From positions 1 to 42,297 of the forward strand of contig CALHUY010000034.1 of the NCBI GenBank assembly GCA_938039295.1: a stretch of 42,297 nt of DNA. The letters run 5' to 3'. How positions within the stretch are numbered: position 1 is the first letter of the stretch; each line of letters begins with the position of its first letter. The stretch comes from an uncultured Solobacterium sp. Its GTDB lineage: Bacteria; Bacillota_I; Bacilli_A; Erysipelotrichales; Erysipelotrichaceae. Positions 15,697 to 24,993 of this stretch are shown piece by piece. A program made the translations under genes and the position numbers. The notes beneath the pieces are model-generated. The model was not told the origin of the DNA. It worked only from the letters and a program-made list of their open reading frames with translations, and searched no databases.

Positions 15697-17904
15697 TTAA
15701 TGTGTTGTGCGATCAACGCTGAGCACAGATTCGACTTTACGAATATTCGCAAAGACGTTATTCATTTGCTCTAAATTTTTTAAACGCATTGATACTTTAA
15801 CCGTTGAAGTTAATGTTTCATGATTCACAGTCACATTAATTGAATCAAGTTGTACTTTACACTGAGAGATTGTATTTACGATATCAGTAAGTAAGTGTGG
15901 ACGATCATTACAGATGATACTTAGGTCACAATCATACATGCGATCTACATCTGCATCTTCCCACATTACATGAATGAGTTTTGTTTTCTCATTTCTAATA
16001 TTAGGACAATCGACACGGTGTACTTTCACACCTTCATTACGTGTAATATAGCCAATGATTTCATCACCATAAACTGGTAAACAACAATGTGCTAATGACA
16101 TCTTCATCGATTCAACACCAGGTACGACTAGTCCTGATTTAGAAACACGGTGTACCGTCTCTTTATTGAGGACACGTGATAAATTACCATCTTCTGTTGA
16201 ACGCTGTTTTACATTTGTTAAACGTTCAGCAGCTAAAGATGGGTTAATCGACTTCACCGCAATTGCATACATGAAATCATTGTAGTTAGATACTTGGAAT
16301 CCTGTTGAGATACTATCAATCTTTTTGCGATCCATAAATTCCTTTGGATCAGCACCTCGTTTGCGAAGTTCTTCTATCAGAATCTTTTCGCCTTCTTCAA
16401 TCTTCTCTTCACGCTTCTCGGATTCCTTCTTTAGGAAATATGCACGAATCTTATTTCGAGCTTGTGCTGTTTTAACAATCTTAAGCCAGTCTTCAGATGG
16501 TCCTGTACCCTTCAATGTCTTGATATTTACAACATCACCTGTATGCAGTTCTGTCGTGAGTGGGACAATCGCATCATTTACAATCGCGCCAACCATCGTA
16601 TGACCTACATCCGTATGAATACGGTATGCAAAGTCAATTGGTGTAGCTCCTGCTGGAAGGTCAATCACTCTTCCCTTAGGTGTCATGACATATACATTGG
16701 CCTCAAAGACATCCTTCTGCAATAACTCCATATAATCTGTCGCAGATGTATTGGTATTGGTTTCACTTTCACTATATAACGCAAAATCTCTAAACCAAGT
16801 TAGTTTATCTTCAATTTCCTTTTGTTCAGCTTTGGCATCATAGCGAGAACCTTCTTTATAACGCCAATGCGCCGCAATACCTTGTTCCGCAATCGCATCC
16901 ATGTCTTCTGTACGAATCTGTACTTCGAAGATTTTCGCATCTTCGCCAAGAATCGTTGTATGTAAAGACTGATACATGTTTGGTTTTGGTACAGCGATAT
17001 AATCTTTTAATCTTCCTGGAATTGGCTTGTATTTTGCATGAATATATCCAAGGATTTCATAACAATTCAATTCAGATTGTGTTATAACACGAATCGCCAG
17101 TAAGTCTAAAATCTCATCAAAACGTTTATGTTTATGTACCATCTTCTTATAAATGGAATATAAATGTTTAGAACGACCAAAGATACGGAATTGAATCTTA
17201 TGACTTGTTAACATTTCAGAAATGTCTGTAATCATCTTATTAACAGCCTCATCACGTTCTGCCTTTTTCATTTCTACTAGATGGGCAATATGATAGTACT
17301 CTTCTGGCATTAAGTAATAGAAACACAAGTCTTCTAATTCATTCTTAATCGAACTAATACCTAAACGATGGGCAATTGGTGCGTATACATCTAATGTCTC
17401 TGCTGCAATTCTCTTTTGGGATGCTTCAGATTGAAACTGTAAAGTACGCATATTATGTAGTCTATCTACAAGTTTAATGATAATGACACGAATGTCTTTT
17501 GCCATCGCAATAAAAATCTTACGATGGTTAGCTGCTTGATATTCTGGATCATCTTTCCCTTTAAAGTTCAAATTACCAATCTTCGTAACAGCTTCAACTA
17601 GACTTGCAATTTCATCATCAAAGTCTTGTGCCAACTGTTCACGTGTAATATTGCAATCTTCAATCACATCGTGCAAGAAACCTGCCGCAATCGTCTTTGG
17701 ACCGACACGTAGTGTCGTAAGAATATATGCTACATTTACAAGGTGTACAAAATATGGCTCACCACTCTTGCGAAACATGCCTGCATGTTTCTCTGAAGCA
17801 TACGAAGCCGCTTTTTCAATCAGAGCTAGATTTTCAGGCAAATGAATATAATTACTTGCCTCTTTCATCACATCCGATACTGTTGGATTTTTAAGTTCAG
17901 CCAT
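15697..17904 (-). CDS. relA: bifunctional (p)ppGpp synthetase/hydrolase Rel
   Basis: Makes and degrades the stringent-response alarmone. The 735-residue long RSH protein has an N-terminal HD hydrolase domain with intact HDVIED at 78-83, a synthetase domain with GRSKHLYSIYKKM (about 240-252) and YQSLHTT (about 308-314), a TGS domain (about 395-460), a helical linker, a conserved cysteine region (LAHCCLPVYGDEIIGY) and a C-terminal ACT domain (about 665-735). Both catalytic halves look complete, so it should be the bifunctional Rel type. GGAGGTG precedes the ATG. It lies between apt (with a terminator in between) and the hisS-aspS operon. In B. subtilis dtd follows rel; no dtd is seen here. Confidence 0.96.
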   Translation of the reverse strand: MAELKNPTVSDVMKEASNYIHLPENLALIEKAASYASEKHAGMFRKSGEPYFVHLVNVAYILTTLRVGPKTIAAGFLHDVIEDCNITREQLAQDFDDEIASLVEAVTKIGNLNFKGKDDPEYQAANHRKIFIAMAKDIRVIIIKLVDRLHNMRTLQFQSEASQKRIAAETLDVYAPIAHRLGISSIKNELEDLCFYYLMPEEYYHIAHLVEMKKAERDEAVNKMITDISEMLTSHKIQFRIFGRSKHLYSIYKKMVHKHKRFDEILDLLAIRVITQSELNCYEILGYIHAKYKPIPGRLKDYIAVPKPNMYQSLHTTILGEDAKIFEVQIRTEDMDAIAEQGIAAHWRYKEGSRYDAKAEQKEIEDKLTWFRDFALYSESETNTNTSATDYMELLQKDVFEANVYVMTPKGRVIDLPAGATPIDFAYRIHTDVGHTMVGAIVNDAIVPLTTELHTGDVVNIKTLKGTGPSEDWLKIVKTAQARNKIRAYFLKKESEKREEKIEEGEKILIEELRKRGADPKEFMDRKKIDSISTGFQVSNYNDFMYAIAVKSINPSLAAERLTNVKQRSTEDGNLSRVLNKETVHRVSKSGLVVPGVESMKMSLAHCCLPVYGDEIIGYITRNEGVKVHRVDCPNIRNEKTKLIHVMWEDADVDRMYDCDLSIICNDRPHLLTDIVNTISQCKVQLDSINVTVNHETLTSTVKVSMRLKNLEQMNNVFANIRKVESVLSVDRTTH

Positions 17905-17931
17905 ATTTTCACCTCCTACTATTTTGCAAAA

Positions 17932-17953
17932 AATCGAAGATTCCTCTTCGATT
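17932..17953 (-). terminator. terminator between apt and rel
   Basis: AATCGAAGA (17932-17940) and TCTTCGATT (17945-17953) form a perfect 9-bp stem with a 4-base loop. On the minus strand TTTTGCAAAA follows. It begins 5 bases after the apt stop codon. Rel expression then requires read-through or a promoter in the short remaining gap. Confidence 0.75.
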
Positions 17954-17958
17954 CTATT

Positions 17959-18492
17959 TTATTTGTCGCTTAGGCGAGTCATTGCATAGACGTCATAGCC
18001 TTCAAGCGCTTTACGACCATCCATGCCTTCTCCGAATAATTCGATAACAAATGCAAACCCAGCTACGACACCACCTAATTGTTCAATCATCTTTGCAGTA
18101 GCCTTTGCTGTTCCACCAGTCGCTAATAAGTCATCAATAATCACAACACGTTGACCTGGCTTGATTGCATCTTTGTGCATGTGTACTTCATTTGAACCAT
18201 ATTCTAGTTCATACTTGCAACTAATTGTTTCACGAGGAAGCTTACCTGGTTTACGAACAGGCACAAAACCTAGTCCAAGTTCAACCGCAACTGGACAGCC
18301 AAAAATAAACCCTCTACTCTCCGGACCAACAATCATATCTGCGTTAACACTCTTTGCGTATTCGCATAAACGATTTGTTACTTCTCTAAACGCTTCAGCG
18401 TTTTCTAAAATTGGTGTAATGTCTCTGAAAAGAATACCTTTAATTGGGAAGTCTCTTACAGACGCAATATAATCTTCAATTTTTAATGCCAT
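17959..18492 (-). CDS. apt: adenine phosphoribosyltransferase
   Basis: Salvages adenine to AMP using PRPP. The 177-residue protein has the type I PRTase fold with the PRPP loop VVIIDDLLATGGTAK at about 116-130, the SRGFIFG segment (59-65) and the RKPGKLPRET flexible hood loop (80-89), all typical of Apt. It is slightly longer than the usual 170-172 residues. AGGAGGGG precedes the ATG. A TGCTATACT element upstream (18544-18552) may provide a separate promoter, and a terminator follows the stop. Neighbours recJ and rel reproduce the conserved recJ-apt-rel order. Confidence 0.95.
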   Translation of the reverse strand: MALKIEDYIASVRDFPIKGILFRDITPILENAEAFREVTNRLCEYAKSVNADMIVGPESRGFIFGCPVAVELGLGFVPVRKPGKLPRETISCKYELEYGSNEVHMHKDAIKPGQRVVIIDDLLATGGTAKATAKMIEQLGGVVAGFAFVIELFGEGMDGRKALEGYDVYAMTRLSDK

Positions 18493-18543
18493 GATAAATC
18501 CCCTCCTGTGCGGATAAAATAATTTTTGTAATATGCATTCTTT

Positions 18544-18552
18544 AGTATAGCA
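18544..18552 (-). promoter_or_regulatory. candidate extended -10 promoter for apt
   Basis: TGCTATACT on the minus strand, just beyond the recJ stop codon and about 50 bases before the apt start. No convincing -35 hexamer. Confidence 0.45.
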
Positions 18553-18555
18553 GAT

Positions 18556-20148
18556 TCAGACAATATCTTCGAGTATCATTTGACAGGTTGTCCGATTACG
18601 CCATCTATTAATAGATAACTTACCAACCAAACGTTTTGGCAAGATTGGTGCAGTTAGATTTCTACTCTTGTAGAGTACTGCTTCAAAGCCACCACTGCTA
18701 TTTGCAATAAGATATTTCACCATCTTTGCAGTTTCTTTACGCTCTACAACATTCATTCCTTCGAGCGCAAAATTTGGTTCGATCATCTCTTTTGGATACG
18801 GTGTAAAGCAATCAATATCAATGATGTTATTAAAGTTAATATCTTCTACATCAATCCGAATCGCATCCTGTACTGGTTCAATATATTCATACCCAGTTTC
18901 AGCCATCTTTTCTTGTGCATGTTGATAGAACTCTTCGAACTTATCTGTAGGTACTGAAATACCAACTGCTTGTTCATGACCACCAAAAGCCGCTAAATTT
19001 TCAAAATCCTTAAAGAAATCAAAAAGATTAAATCCCGGTACACTTCTACCACTACCCTTGATCGTATCATGGCTCTTAGCCATGACAAGTACTGGTCGAT
19101 GTAGTTGTGAAACGATACGTCCCGCTACAAGACCTGAGACTCCTTCATGGAAATCTTCTTGATATAAGATTGGAAATTTTTCATCTGCAATCATATTAAT
19201 TGCAGTCTCACTGATCGAAGAACTGATCTCTTTTCTCTTTTCGTTAATCTGATTTACTTGTGCAGCATAGTGTGCAATCTGTTCTTCATTATTTGAAAGT
19301 AAAAATGGAATCATTGTGTTTACATTCGCAAGATCACTCATACGTCCAAGACTATTCAGTTTGGGCACAATCGAAAACGAAATAGAAGTCATATCAACTC
19401 CACTGCCTGGATTTAAAAGACTAATCAAACTACGAGGTCTTCCCTGCTTTAACACAGCTAGCCCACGCTTTACAATACGTCTAGTTTCTTTCCACAGTGG
19501 CATGACATCCGCAATCGCCGCAACACATGCAAACGCTGTTTGCATATCATTATCACCAATCAGATTGCGTGCAATCTGTAAAGCAACACCTGCACCAGAA
19601 AGATAACAATACTCACTTTCCATATAGTTTGGATGAACCACGTATGGAGTGTTTATCTCTTCATCAATCTGGTGATGATCCGTAATAATGATATCTAAAC
19701 CAAGTTCATTGGCTTTTTGAATTGCCGCATGTGCTTTTACACCGTTATCGACGGTGATAATTAGGCTATATCCTTTTTGATGTGCTAACTCAACCGTATG
19801 CGCAGATAAACCATAGCCTTCTTTCATTCGATCTGGAATGTAATAGCCATGTTCAATCTTTAGCTTCATGAGTGTCATCTTCATGATTGTTGTTGAGCAA
19901 ATGCCATCCGCATCATAGTCTCCAGCAATCATGATTTTTTCATGATTCTCTTTCGCTTGTAAAAGACGTTTACAACACTTTTGAATACAATCTGCTTTAC
20001 TGGTTGTAAGCGTAGTCTCTGTAGTGAATAACTCATGAATAGCCTCATCATCTAACGAAGAAGCCTTTAATAGTTTCGCACTCAAAAGTCCAATTTGATA
20101 TTTTTCTTGTAGACTAGACGCGTCTACATCAATGACGTTATACTTCAT
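18556..20148 (-). CDS. recJ: single-stranded-DNA-specific exonuclease RecJ
   Basis: 5'-3' ssDNA exonuclease used in recombination and mismatch/base-excision repair. The 530-residue DHH-family protein shows DYDADG (77-82) and TDHH (156-159), the Asp/His clusters that bind two metal ions, then the DHHA1 domain with the GGHEQAVGIS motif (about 395-404) and a C-terminal OB-like domain (about 430-530). It is shorter than B. subtilis RecJ (about 786 residues), lacking the extra C-terminal region, but close to the minimal RecJ core. Its ATG overlaps the murD stop by 4 nt (ATGA), so it is translationally coupled to murD. Confidence 0.93.
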   Translation of the reverse strand: MKYNVIDVDASSLQEKYQIGLLSAKLLKASSLDDEAIHELFTTETTLTTSKADCIQKCCKRLLQAKENHEKIMIAGDYDADGICSTTIMKMTLMKLKIEHGYYIPDRMKEGYGLSAHTVELAHQKGYSLIITVDNGVKAHAAIQKANELGLDIIITDHHQIDEEINTPYVVHPNYMESEYCYLSGAGVALQIARNLIGDNDMQTAFACVAAIADVMPLWKETRRIVKRGLAVLKQGRPRSLISLLNPGSGVDMTSISFSIVPKLNSLGRMSDLANVNTMIPFLLSNNEEQIAHYAAQVNQINEKRKEISSSISETAINMIADEKFPILYQEDFHEGVSGLVAGRIVSQLHRPVLVMAKSHDTIKGSGRSVPGFNLFDFFKDFENLAAFGGHEQAVGISVPTDKFEEFYQHAQEKMAETGYEYIEPVQDAIRIDVEDINFNNIIDIDCFTPYPKEMIEPNFALEGMNVVERKETAKMVKYLIANSSGGFEAVLYKSRNLTAPILPKRLVGKLSINRWRNRTTCQMILEDIV

Positions 20149-21455
20149 TCTTCAAATGCCAACTTTCTAAATACATCTCCACGATGTTCGAAGTTCTTGA
20201 AATGATCATAAGAACTTGCGGCTGGAGACAAGACACATGCATGATGAGGACGAGTTAGTTTTTTTGCTAAAGAAACAGCCTCTTCCAGATTTTCTACTTG
20301 ATATAGTCCAGGTCTTAGTAAGCCCTTCTGTTCCATTTCAGAATAGATGCGCTTTCCTGTAGCATACATAAAGATAACCTGGACATCCTTGCGTGCATGT
20401 AAGTAATCTTCAACTTCATCATATTCAATACCACGATCCATTCCACCTACAAGTACAGTGTCCACATTCTCAATTGACTCTAATGCTTGTATACAGGATT
20501 GGCCAATTGTGGAAATCGAATCGTTGATGAAACGAATTTCTTTATATTCTCCTAAGTCTTCTAAGCGATGTGCTAGTGGTCTAAAACTTGCAATTGCCTT
20601 TAGAACACTTTCATCACTAACGCCTAACTTATTTGCGATAAAGTACGCAACCGCAAGATTACGATAATTGTGTTCACCAATTAACTTCGCACTAGATGCG
20701 TCTAGTTGATGTCCTGGAATATATAACGTTGTACCATGCGCTGTAATATCCTTACCAATTAAGTATGGTGTATTTAACGATAACTGGATGAAGTCCTTCA
20801 ACTCTTCATGCATGATTACTGTATCGCCTTGTATTTGGTTTGTAAAAATATGAGATTTCGCAATACCATACTTCTCCATTGTTCCATAGTGGTCTAAATG
20901 TTCTTCATATAGATTTAAGAAGATAGCGTATTGAGGTGAATAACGACAGATTTCTAATTGATGACAGGACAATTCTAGAGCAGCGTAAGCTCCTGCTTCC
21001 ATCTCATCAATCGCTTCAAAACAAGGAATACCGATATTACCAACTAAGCATACTTGATATTTCTCTTTTAATAGCGCAGCCACAAGTGAGGTTGTTGTGG
21101 ACTTTCCCTTCGTACCAGTAATTCCAACGATATGGTCGCGATAATGTTTGATAAATAACTCTGCTTCCCCTGTAATCTTATGCGTATCAATAAAGTCGGG
21201 AATCACAATACCAGGTGACTTTAGAATTAAATCAAAGCTATTTAAGTCAACATCCGCCTCACACAGACAAGATGTATGAATTGTATCAGCCTTTGCCTTC
21301 TCTAAAGATGGACCAGCTTTTGATTCTACAATTGTTAAATTCTGCTCAGGAAGTAAACGACGAATGAAACGATATGTAGCTTGTCCTTCTCGACCATAAC
21401 CCCATATCACCACATTCTTATTTGCAAATTCTTCTCTCCATGCTTGTAGGCTCAT
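20145..21455 (-). CDS. murD: UDP-N-acetylmuramoylalanine--D-glutamate ligase
   Basis: Adds D-glutamate to UDP-MurNAc-L-Ala in cytoplasmic peptidoglycan precursor synthesis. The 436-residue Mur ligase has an N-terminal Rossmann-like UMAG-binding domain (WGYGREGQAT near residues 18-27), the ATP-binding GITGTKGKSTTT loop (111-122), the EEHLDHYGTM region (about 189-198), and the C-terminal domain with INDSIST and SPAASSYDHFKNFEHRG (about 408-424), which is characteristic of MurD. AAGGAG precedes the ATG. It lies in a HAD-murD-recJ operon, outside the dcw cluster that begins about 4 kb away, which is unusual for this gene. Confidence 0.96.
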   Translation of the reverse strand: MSLQAWREEFANKNVVIWGYGREGQATYRFIRRLLPEQNLTIVESKAGPSLEKAKADTIHTSCLCEADVDLNSFDLILKSPGIVIPDFIDTHKITGEAELFIKHYRDHIVGITGTKGKSTTTSLVAALLKEKYQVCLVGNIGIPCFEAIDEMEAGAYAALELSCHQLEICRYSPQYAIFLNLYEEHLDHYGTMEKYGIAKSHIFTNQIQGDTVIMHEELKDFIQLSLNTPYLIGKDITAHGTTLYIPGHQLDASSAKLIGEHNYRNLAVAYFIANKLGVSDESVLKAIASFRPLAHRLEDLGEYKEIRFINDSISTIGQSCIQALESIENVDTVLVGGMDRGIEYDEVEDYLHARKDVQVIFMYATGKRIYSEMEQKGLLRPGLYQVENLEEAVSLAKKLTRPHHACVLSPAASSYDHFKNFEHRGDVFRKLAFEE

Positions 21456-21471
21456 ACGCTTTTCTCCTTAC

Positions 21472-22125
21472 TTATTTCTTTAGAAGTTGAATGACATCTT
21501 CTAAATTTTCTGTTTGATATTCGATCATCTCTTTCATGATATGATCTGGTTTAATTGTATCTTCGATAAAACAAGAATGCATTCCTGCTCTTTTGGCAGC
21601 AGTAATACCCTGTTTTGAATCTTCTAAGACAAGACAGTCTGATGGTTTTACACCTAATATTTTAGCACCAACCAAGAATATTTCAGGGTCAGGTTTTGCG
21701 TGTGTTACCATATCTCCTCCAACAATGGCATCATACTCTAATGGTGTAGATACCGTCGACAATAACGCTTCCACATAAGTACGATGACTACTGGAGCAGA
21801 TACCTATCAGATATCCATTCTTTCTAAGCCAATGAAAGAGTGTCACTAAACCCTTCTTATTCAAACAGTCTTTTTGAATCGATGACCAAAAAGAAATATC
21901 AAATCTCTTTTTCTTCATTACTTCAAATAAGTCTATTCCCTTCGGAATCGATGAAAGATAACGAGTTAGTTCATCACCACCCGAACCAGTAATATTGATA
22001 AAGAAATCTTCAGGTAAAGTAAATCCAAGTTTATTAGCTTCATCCTTCCATATCTGTTGTGAGATAAGTTCTGTTTCAAACATCAAACCATCACAATCAA
22101 ATAGGACAGCTTTTATATCTAACAT
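21472..22125 (-). CDS. HAD-superfamily hydrolase (beta-phosphoglucomutase-like)
   Basis: A 217-residue phosphatase or phosphomutase-like protein. The HAD motif I is FDCDGLMFE (about 9-17), with the nucleophile Asp and the acid/base Asp two residues later. Motif II is SSSH (about 112-115), motif III KPDPEIF with the conserved Lys, and motif IV LEDSKQGITAA with acidic residues. A helical cap sits between motifs I and II, as in subfamily IA. Substrate unknown; sugar phosphates or nucleotide-like phosphates are common in this group. GGAGGGTG precedes the ATG. It is the first gene before murD (16-nt gap), but no specific link to the wall pathway can be claimed. Confidence 0.85.
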   Translation of the reverse strand: MLDIKAVLFDCDGLMFETELISQQIWKDEANKLGFTLPEDFFINITGSGGDELTRYLSSIPKGIDLFEVMKKKRFDISFWSSIQKDCLNKKGLVTLFHWLRKNGYLIGICSSSHRTYVEALLSTVSTPLEYDAIVGGDMVTHAKPDPEIFLVGAKILGVKPSDCLVLEDSKQGITAAKRAGMHSCFIEDTIKPDHIMKEMIEYQTENLEDVIQLLKK

Positions 22126-22146
22126 ACACCCTCCTCAAAATTAAGA

Positions 22147-22169
22147 AAGCAGCGGTATGCCCGCTGCTT
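22147..22169 (-). terminator. terminator after secDF
   Basis: AAGCAGCGG (22147-22155) and CCGCTGCTT (22161-22169) form a perfect 9-bp GC-rich stem with a 5-base loop. On the minus strand TCTTAATTTT follows, a rather weak T-run, so partial read-through into the HAD-murD-recJ genes is plausible. Only 21 bases separate it from the HAD start codon. Confidence 0.7.
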
Positions 22170-22177
22170 ATTGTTCA

Positions 22178-24478
22178 TTAAGCGTTAATACCAGAAATGG
22201 TATATTCATCAAGAAGTTCTTTCTTAACTTTCTTATCTTTCTTTTGTTTTGTAGTCTTTTGTTTTGGCTTGGACTTCTCACGTAGTAAGCACCATACATA
22301 AGCCGCAACGAATACAGATGAACTAGTTCCTGCAATTAATCCAATTAACATTGCAAATACGAATGTAAAGATTGAATTACTACCCATGAAGAGTAAGAAG
22401 ATGACAGGAATAATCGTTGTAAGTGATGACATCAAGGACATCTTGATAGCTTCATCAATCGCTTCATTTGCGATAGTACGATATTCTGTAGGTTCGATAC
22501 GATTTCGTAGGTTTACTTCTTCACGTACACGGTCAAACACAATAATAGAGTTATTGATCGAGTAACCGATGATCGTGAGTAATACAGAAATCAATTCAAT
22601 ATTAACTTCAAGTCGTAAGATACCAAACACTGCAATAACAATTAATACGTCATGTACAAGTGCTACTAAGCATCCAAACGCATAGTCAAACTCATAACGG
22701 AATGTGATATATGCTAGCATTGCAATCCAAGCCACAACAGTTAAGATGACTGCACTTCTTACAAGTTCAGATCCTACTACTGGAGTAACAATGTTATCAC
22801 CAGGTTCAACACCATACTTTTGTTCAAATGCCTTCTTAATTGTTGTTAACTGTTCTTTATCTAAAGACGCCTTTGTTGTGGCGTAAACAGTATGTTCACC
22901 AGCACTTTGGTAACTAAAGCCCTTATAGCCTAATGTTTCCATTTCTGCTTCTACATCAGAAACATTTACTACTTGTTCAGAAGTAACTGTTAACTTTGTA
23001 CCAGACGCAAAATCAATACCTAAGTTTAAGAAACCATTACCCTTCGCTAAATTTACAAAACATAGCACAAGAGATAAAACAATAATTGAAATACCAACAG
23101 CAACTGCATACTTTGCTTTACCCATGTAATCAAACTTGAATGTACCTGTGTAGAATTGCTTCTCACCCTTAGATACATCAGGCATTTGACTCTTCTTAAC
23201 AGCGAATAGTTCTGGCTTACCATCGCAAACACCAGAGTCAACGATGAGATTTAATAACCACTTAGAGAAACCTACGTTAAGAACTAGTGTCATTACAACA
23301 GTGATAATTAACATAGTCGCAAATCCCTTAACTGTACCAGTTCCCCAGATATACATGATTAATGCTGCGATTAATGTCGTTAACTGTGCATCAAAGATTG
23401 CACCAAAGGATAACTTGCCACCTTCCGCAACTGCAGCGCGAACACTTCTACCCTTATATAGCTCCTGACGGATACGTTCATAGTTGATGATATTTGCATC
23501 GACTGTCATACCAACACCTAATACAAGTGCGCCGATACCAGATAATGTAAATACCGCACCCATTAAGGAGTAGATTCCAAATACAGCCCATACATAGAAT
23601 GCAAGCATAATAGATGAAATGAGACCTGGTAAACGATATACAAGAATCATGACAGCCATAACAACTACAACGCCAATCACACCAGCAAGCGCTGTTACCT
23701 GTAAAGCATCTGCACCATAGGAAGCAGATACAACGTTACTAGAAAGCTCAGTTAACTTAACTGGTAAGGAACCAGAGTTAATTAAGTTCGCTAAAGTTCT
23801 TGCTGTATCTTCTGTGAAGTTACCAGAGATAACACAGTCACCATTAATTTCAGTATTTACAGAAGCAGCTGAGATATACTTAGGCTCTTCACCCTTCTTG
23901 GCCTTAGCAGCTTCAGCAGCGTATGTATCACCATCTTGCCAATCAAGCCATACGACCATGATGTTTGCGCCATTGCCCTTTTGTGCAATTGCCTTTGTCA
24001 TCGCCGCAAACTTTTCTTTATCGGCAATCTTTAAAGAAACGATAGGTTCACCCTCTTTATACGCTAAGGATGCTCCACCTTCCTGTAAGATTGATGAATC
24101 AGCTAATTCATTGTTATCTACATCACGGAATGTTAGATTCGCTGTTGTACCAATCAGAGCACGTGCAGTTTCTAGATCCTTTGCACCTGCAATCTGTACA
24201 CGAACACGGTTATTACCTTCGACAGTAATCTGTGGTTCACTAACACCCAATACGTTGATACGCTTTGAAATACTGTTAATGACAGCAGACATATCAACTG
24301 TAGAGCCTTCATTCAACGGTTCTACCTGATATAAGATTTCAAAACCGCCACGTAAGTCCAAGCCAAGATTTAAGCCAGAAATAATTGAACGTACTGTTGT
24401 GCCAATTAAAGTAGCCAACAATAGAACAACTAACGCAAAAACGGCTAGCTTACTTTTCTTTGTAGTATTTTTTGCCAT
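22178..24478 (-). CDS. secDF: fused protein-export membrane protein SecDF
   Basis: Uses proton motive force to aid late steps of Sec-dependent export. At 766 residues it is a SecD-SecF fusion, as in Bacillus. The N-terminal half has a first membrane helix, the D1 motif LGLDLRGG (about residues 37-44), a large extracytoplasmic P1 region and five further helices, ending in the TVDANIINYERIRQE region. The second half starts with a membrane helix and LNLGIDFASGT (about 481-491), followed by an extracytoplasmic domain and five helices with SINNSIIVFDRVRE. The C-terminal tail is lysine-rich. The ribosome site GGAGGG lies in the last codons of the upstream ComN-like gene, so the two are coupled. Confidence 0.96.
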   Translation of the reverse strand: MAKNTTKKSKLAVFALVVLLLATLIGTTVRSIISGLNLGLDLRGGFEILYQVEPLNEGSTVDMSAVINSISKRINVLGVSEPQITVEGNNRVRVQIAGAKDLETARALIGTTANLTFRDVDNNELADSSILQEGGASLAYKEGEPIVSLKIADKEKFAAMTKAIAQKGNGANIMVVWLDWQDGDTYAAEAAKAKKGEEPKYISAASVNTEINGDCVISGNFTEDTARTLANLINSGSLPVKLTELSSNVVSASYGADALQVTALAGVIGVVVVMAVMILVYRLPGLISSIMLAFYVWAVFGIYSLMGAVFTLSGIGALVLGVGMTVDANIINYERIRQELYKGRSVRAAVAEGGKLSFGAIFDAQLTTLIAALIMYIWGTGTVKGFATMLIITVVMTLVLNVGFSKWLLNLIVDSGVCDGKPELFAVKKSQMPDVSKGEKQFYTGTFKFDYMGKAKYAVAVGISIIVLSLVLCFVNLAKGNGFLNLGIDFASGTKLTVTSEQVVNVSDVEAEMETLGYKGFSYQSAGEHTVYATTKASLDKEQLTTIKKAFEQKYGVEPGDNIVTPVVGSELVRSAVILTVVAWIAMLAYITFRYEFDYAFGCLVALVHDVLIVIAVFGILRLEVNIELISVLLTIIGYSINNSIIVFDRVREEVNLRNRIEPTEYRTIANEAIDEAIKMSLMSSLTTIIPVIFLLFMGSNSIFTFVFAMLIGLIAGTSSSVFVAAYVWCLLREKSKPKQKTTKQKKDKKVKKELLDEYTISGINA

Positions 24479-24481
24479 AAG

Positions 24482-24769
24482 TTAATTCCCTCCAATGACA
24501 TCCGCAAAATCTTCAAGATTTTTCTTCGCACCATCAATAACAGCTTGTGTTGATAAGAAACGTACAATATCATTTGCAGCCACATTCCACACAACATCCA
24601 CAGCTTGATTGAGTGTTCGCGGTGATTTATTACGCCATAAATGATTCAGATAATCCTCAAGATTTACATATGTAAGAGTAGGCAAATCTTCTTTTTGTAA
24701 TTTTTGTAATTTGAGAACCATCGTAAGTTCAACCAGTCGATGATTCACATCAAAAGTACTTTGTGACAT
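24482..24769 (-). CDS. ComN-like post-transcriptional regulator
   Basis: A 95-residue soluble helical protein. The central pattern YVNLEDYLNHLWRNKSPRTL, then VVWNVAANDIVRFLS, resembles the Post_transc_reg family (PF13797) of B. subtilis ComN/YrzD, which controls comE mRNA and is encoded beside secDF. The identical position here, directly upstream of secDF with a 3-nt gap, supports the call. AGGAGG precedes the ATG, and an extended -10 lies about 23 bases upstream. No competence gene is visible in the window, so the target is unknown. Confidence 0.68.
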   Translation of the reverse strand: MSQSTFDVNHRLVELTMVLKLQKLQKEDLPTLTYVNLEDYLNHLWRNKSPRTLNQAVDVVWNVAANDIVRFLSTQAVIDGAKKNLEDFADVIGGN

Positions 24770-24792
24770 GCCTTCCTCCTAACAACTTAGTT

Positions 24793-24801
24793 ATTATACC
24801 A
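24793..24801 (-). promoter_or_regulatory. extended -10 promoter of the comN-like-secDF operon
   Basis: TGGTATAAT on the minus strand, a perfect -10 with TGn extension, close to the ComN-like start. The -35 position is poor. The remaining 24802-24973 is AT-rich and shows only a small CATTCAAA/TTTGAATG inverted repeat (24891-24922). Confidence 0.55.
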
Positions 24802-24973
24802 AAAACATCCTTCAATAACCATTTGAAACAGAAATTTTAACAAAATCCTATACTGTTTTTTCAAGTATATAGTTTGTCTCATTGTCTAAGCATTCAAATG
24901 ATAAATAGATACTGTTTGAATGGATAATACTTTTTACTATTATATCTTGTTTTATCTCTTTCAAAACAAAAAA

Positions 24974-24993
24974 TCCTAGATTTTCATCTAGGA
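24974..24993 (-). terminator. terminator abutting the mraY stop codon
   Basis: TCCTAGAT (24974-24981) and ATCTAGGA (24986-24993) form a perfect 8-bp stem with a 4-base loop. On the minus strand it is followed by TTTTTTGTTTTG. It starts at the base next to the mraY stop and ends the dcw-type operon there. Confidence 0.87.

Noticed and set aside
15501..15752. An 83-codon minus-strand open frame between rel and hisS
   Set aside because: It overlaps the rel end, the operon promoter and the T-box stem I. The protein has no domain features and the RNA structure explains the sequence.
23814..24329. A 171-codon plus-strand open frame antisense to secDF
   Set aside because: Shadow of secDF with no ribosome site and no domain.
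24891..24922. CATTCAAA/TTTGAATG inverted repeat upstream of the comN-like gene as a small RNA or operator
   Set aside because: Only 8-base arms with a 16-base spacer in very AT-rich sequence. No promoter or T-run relation; likely chance.
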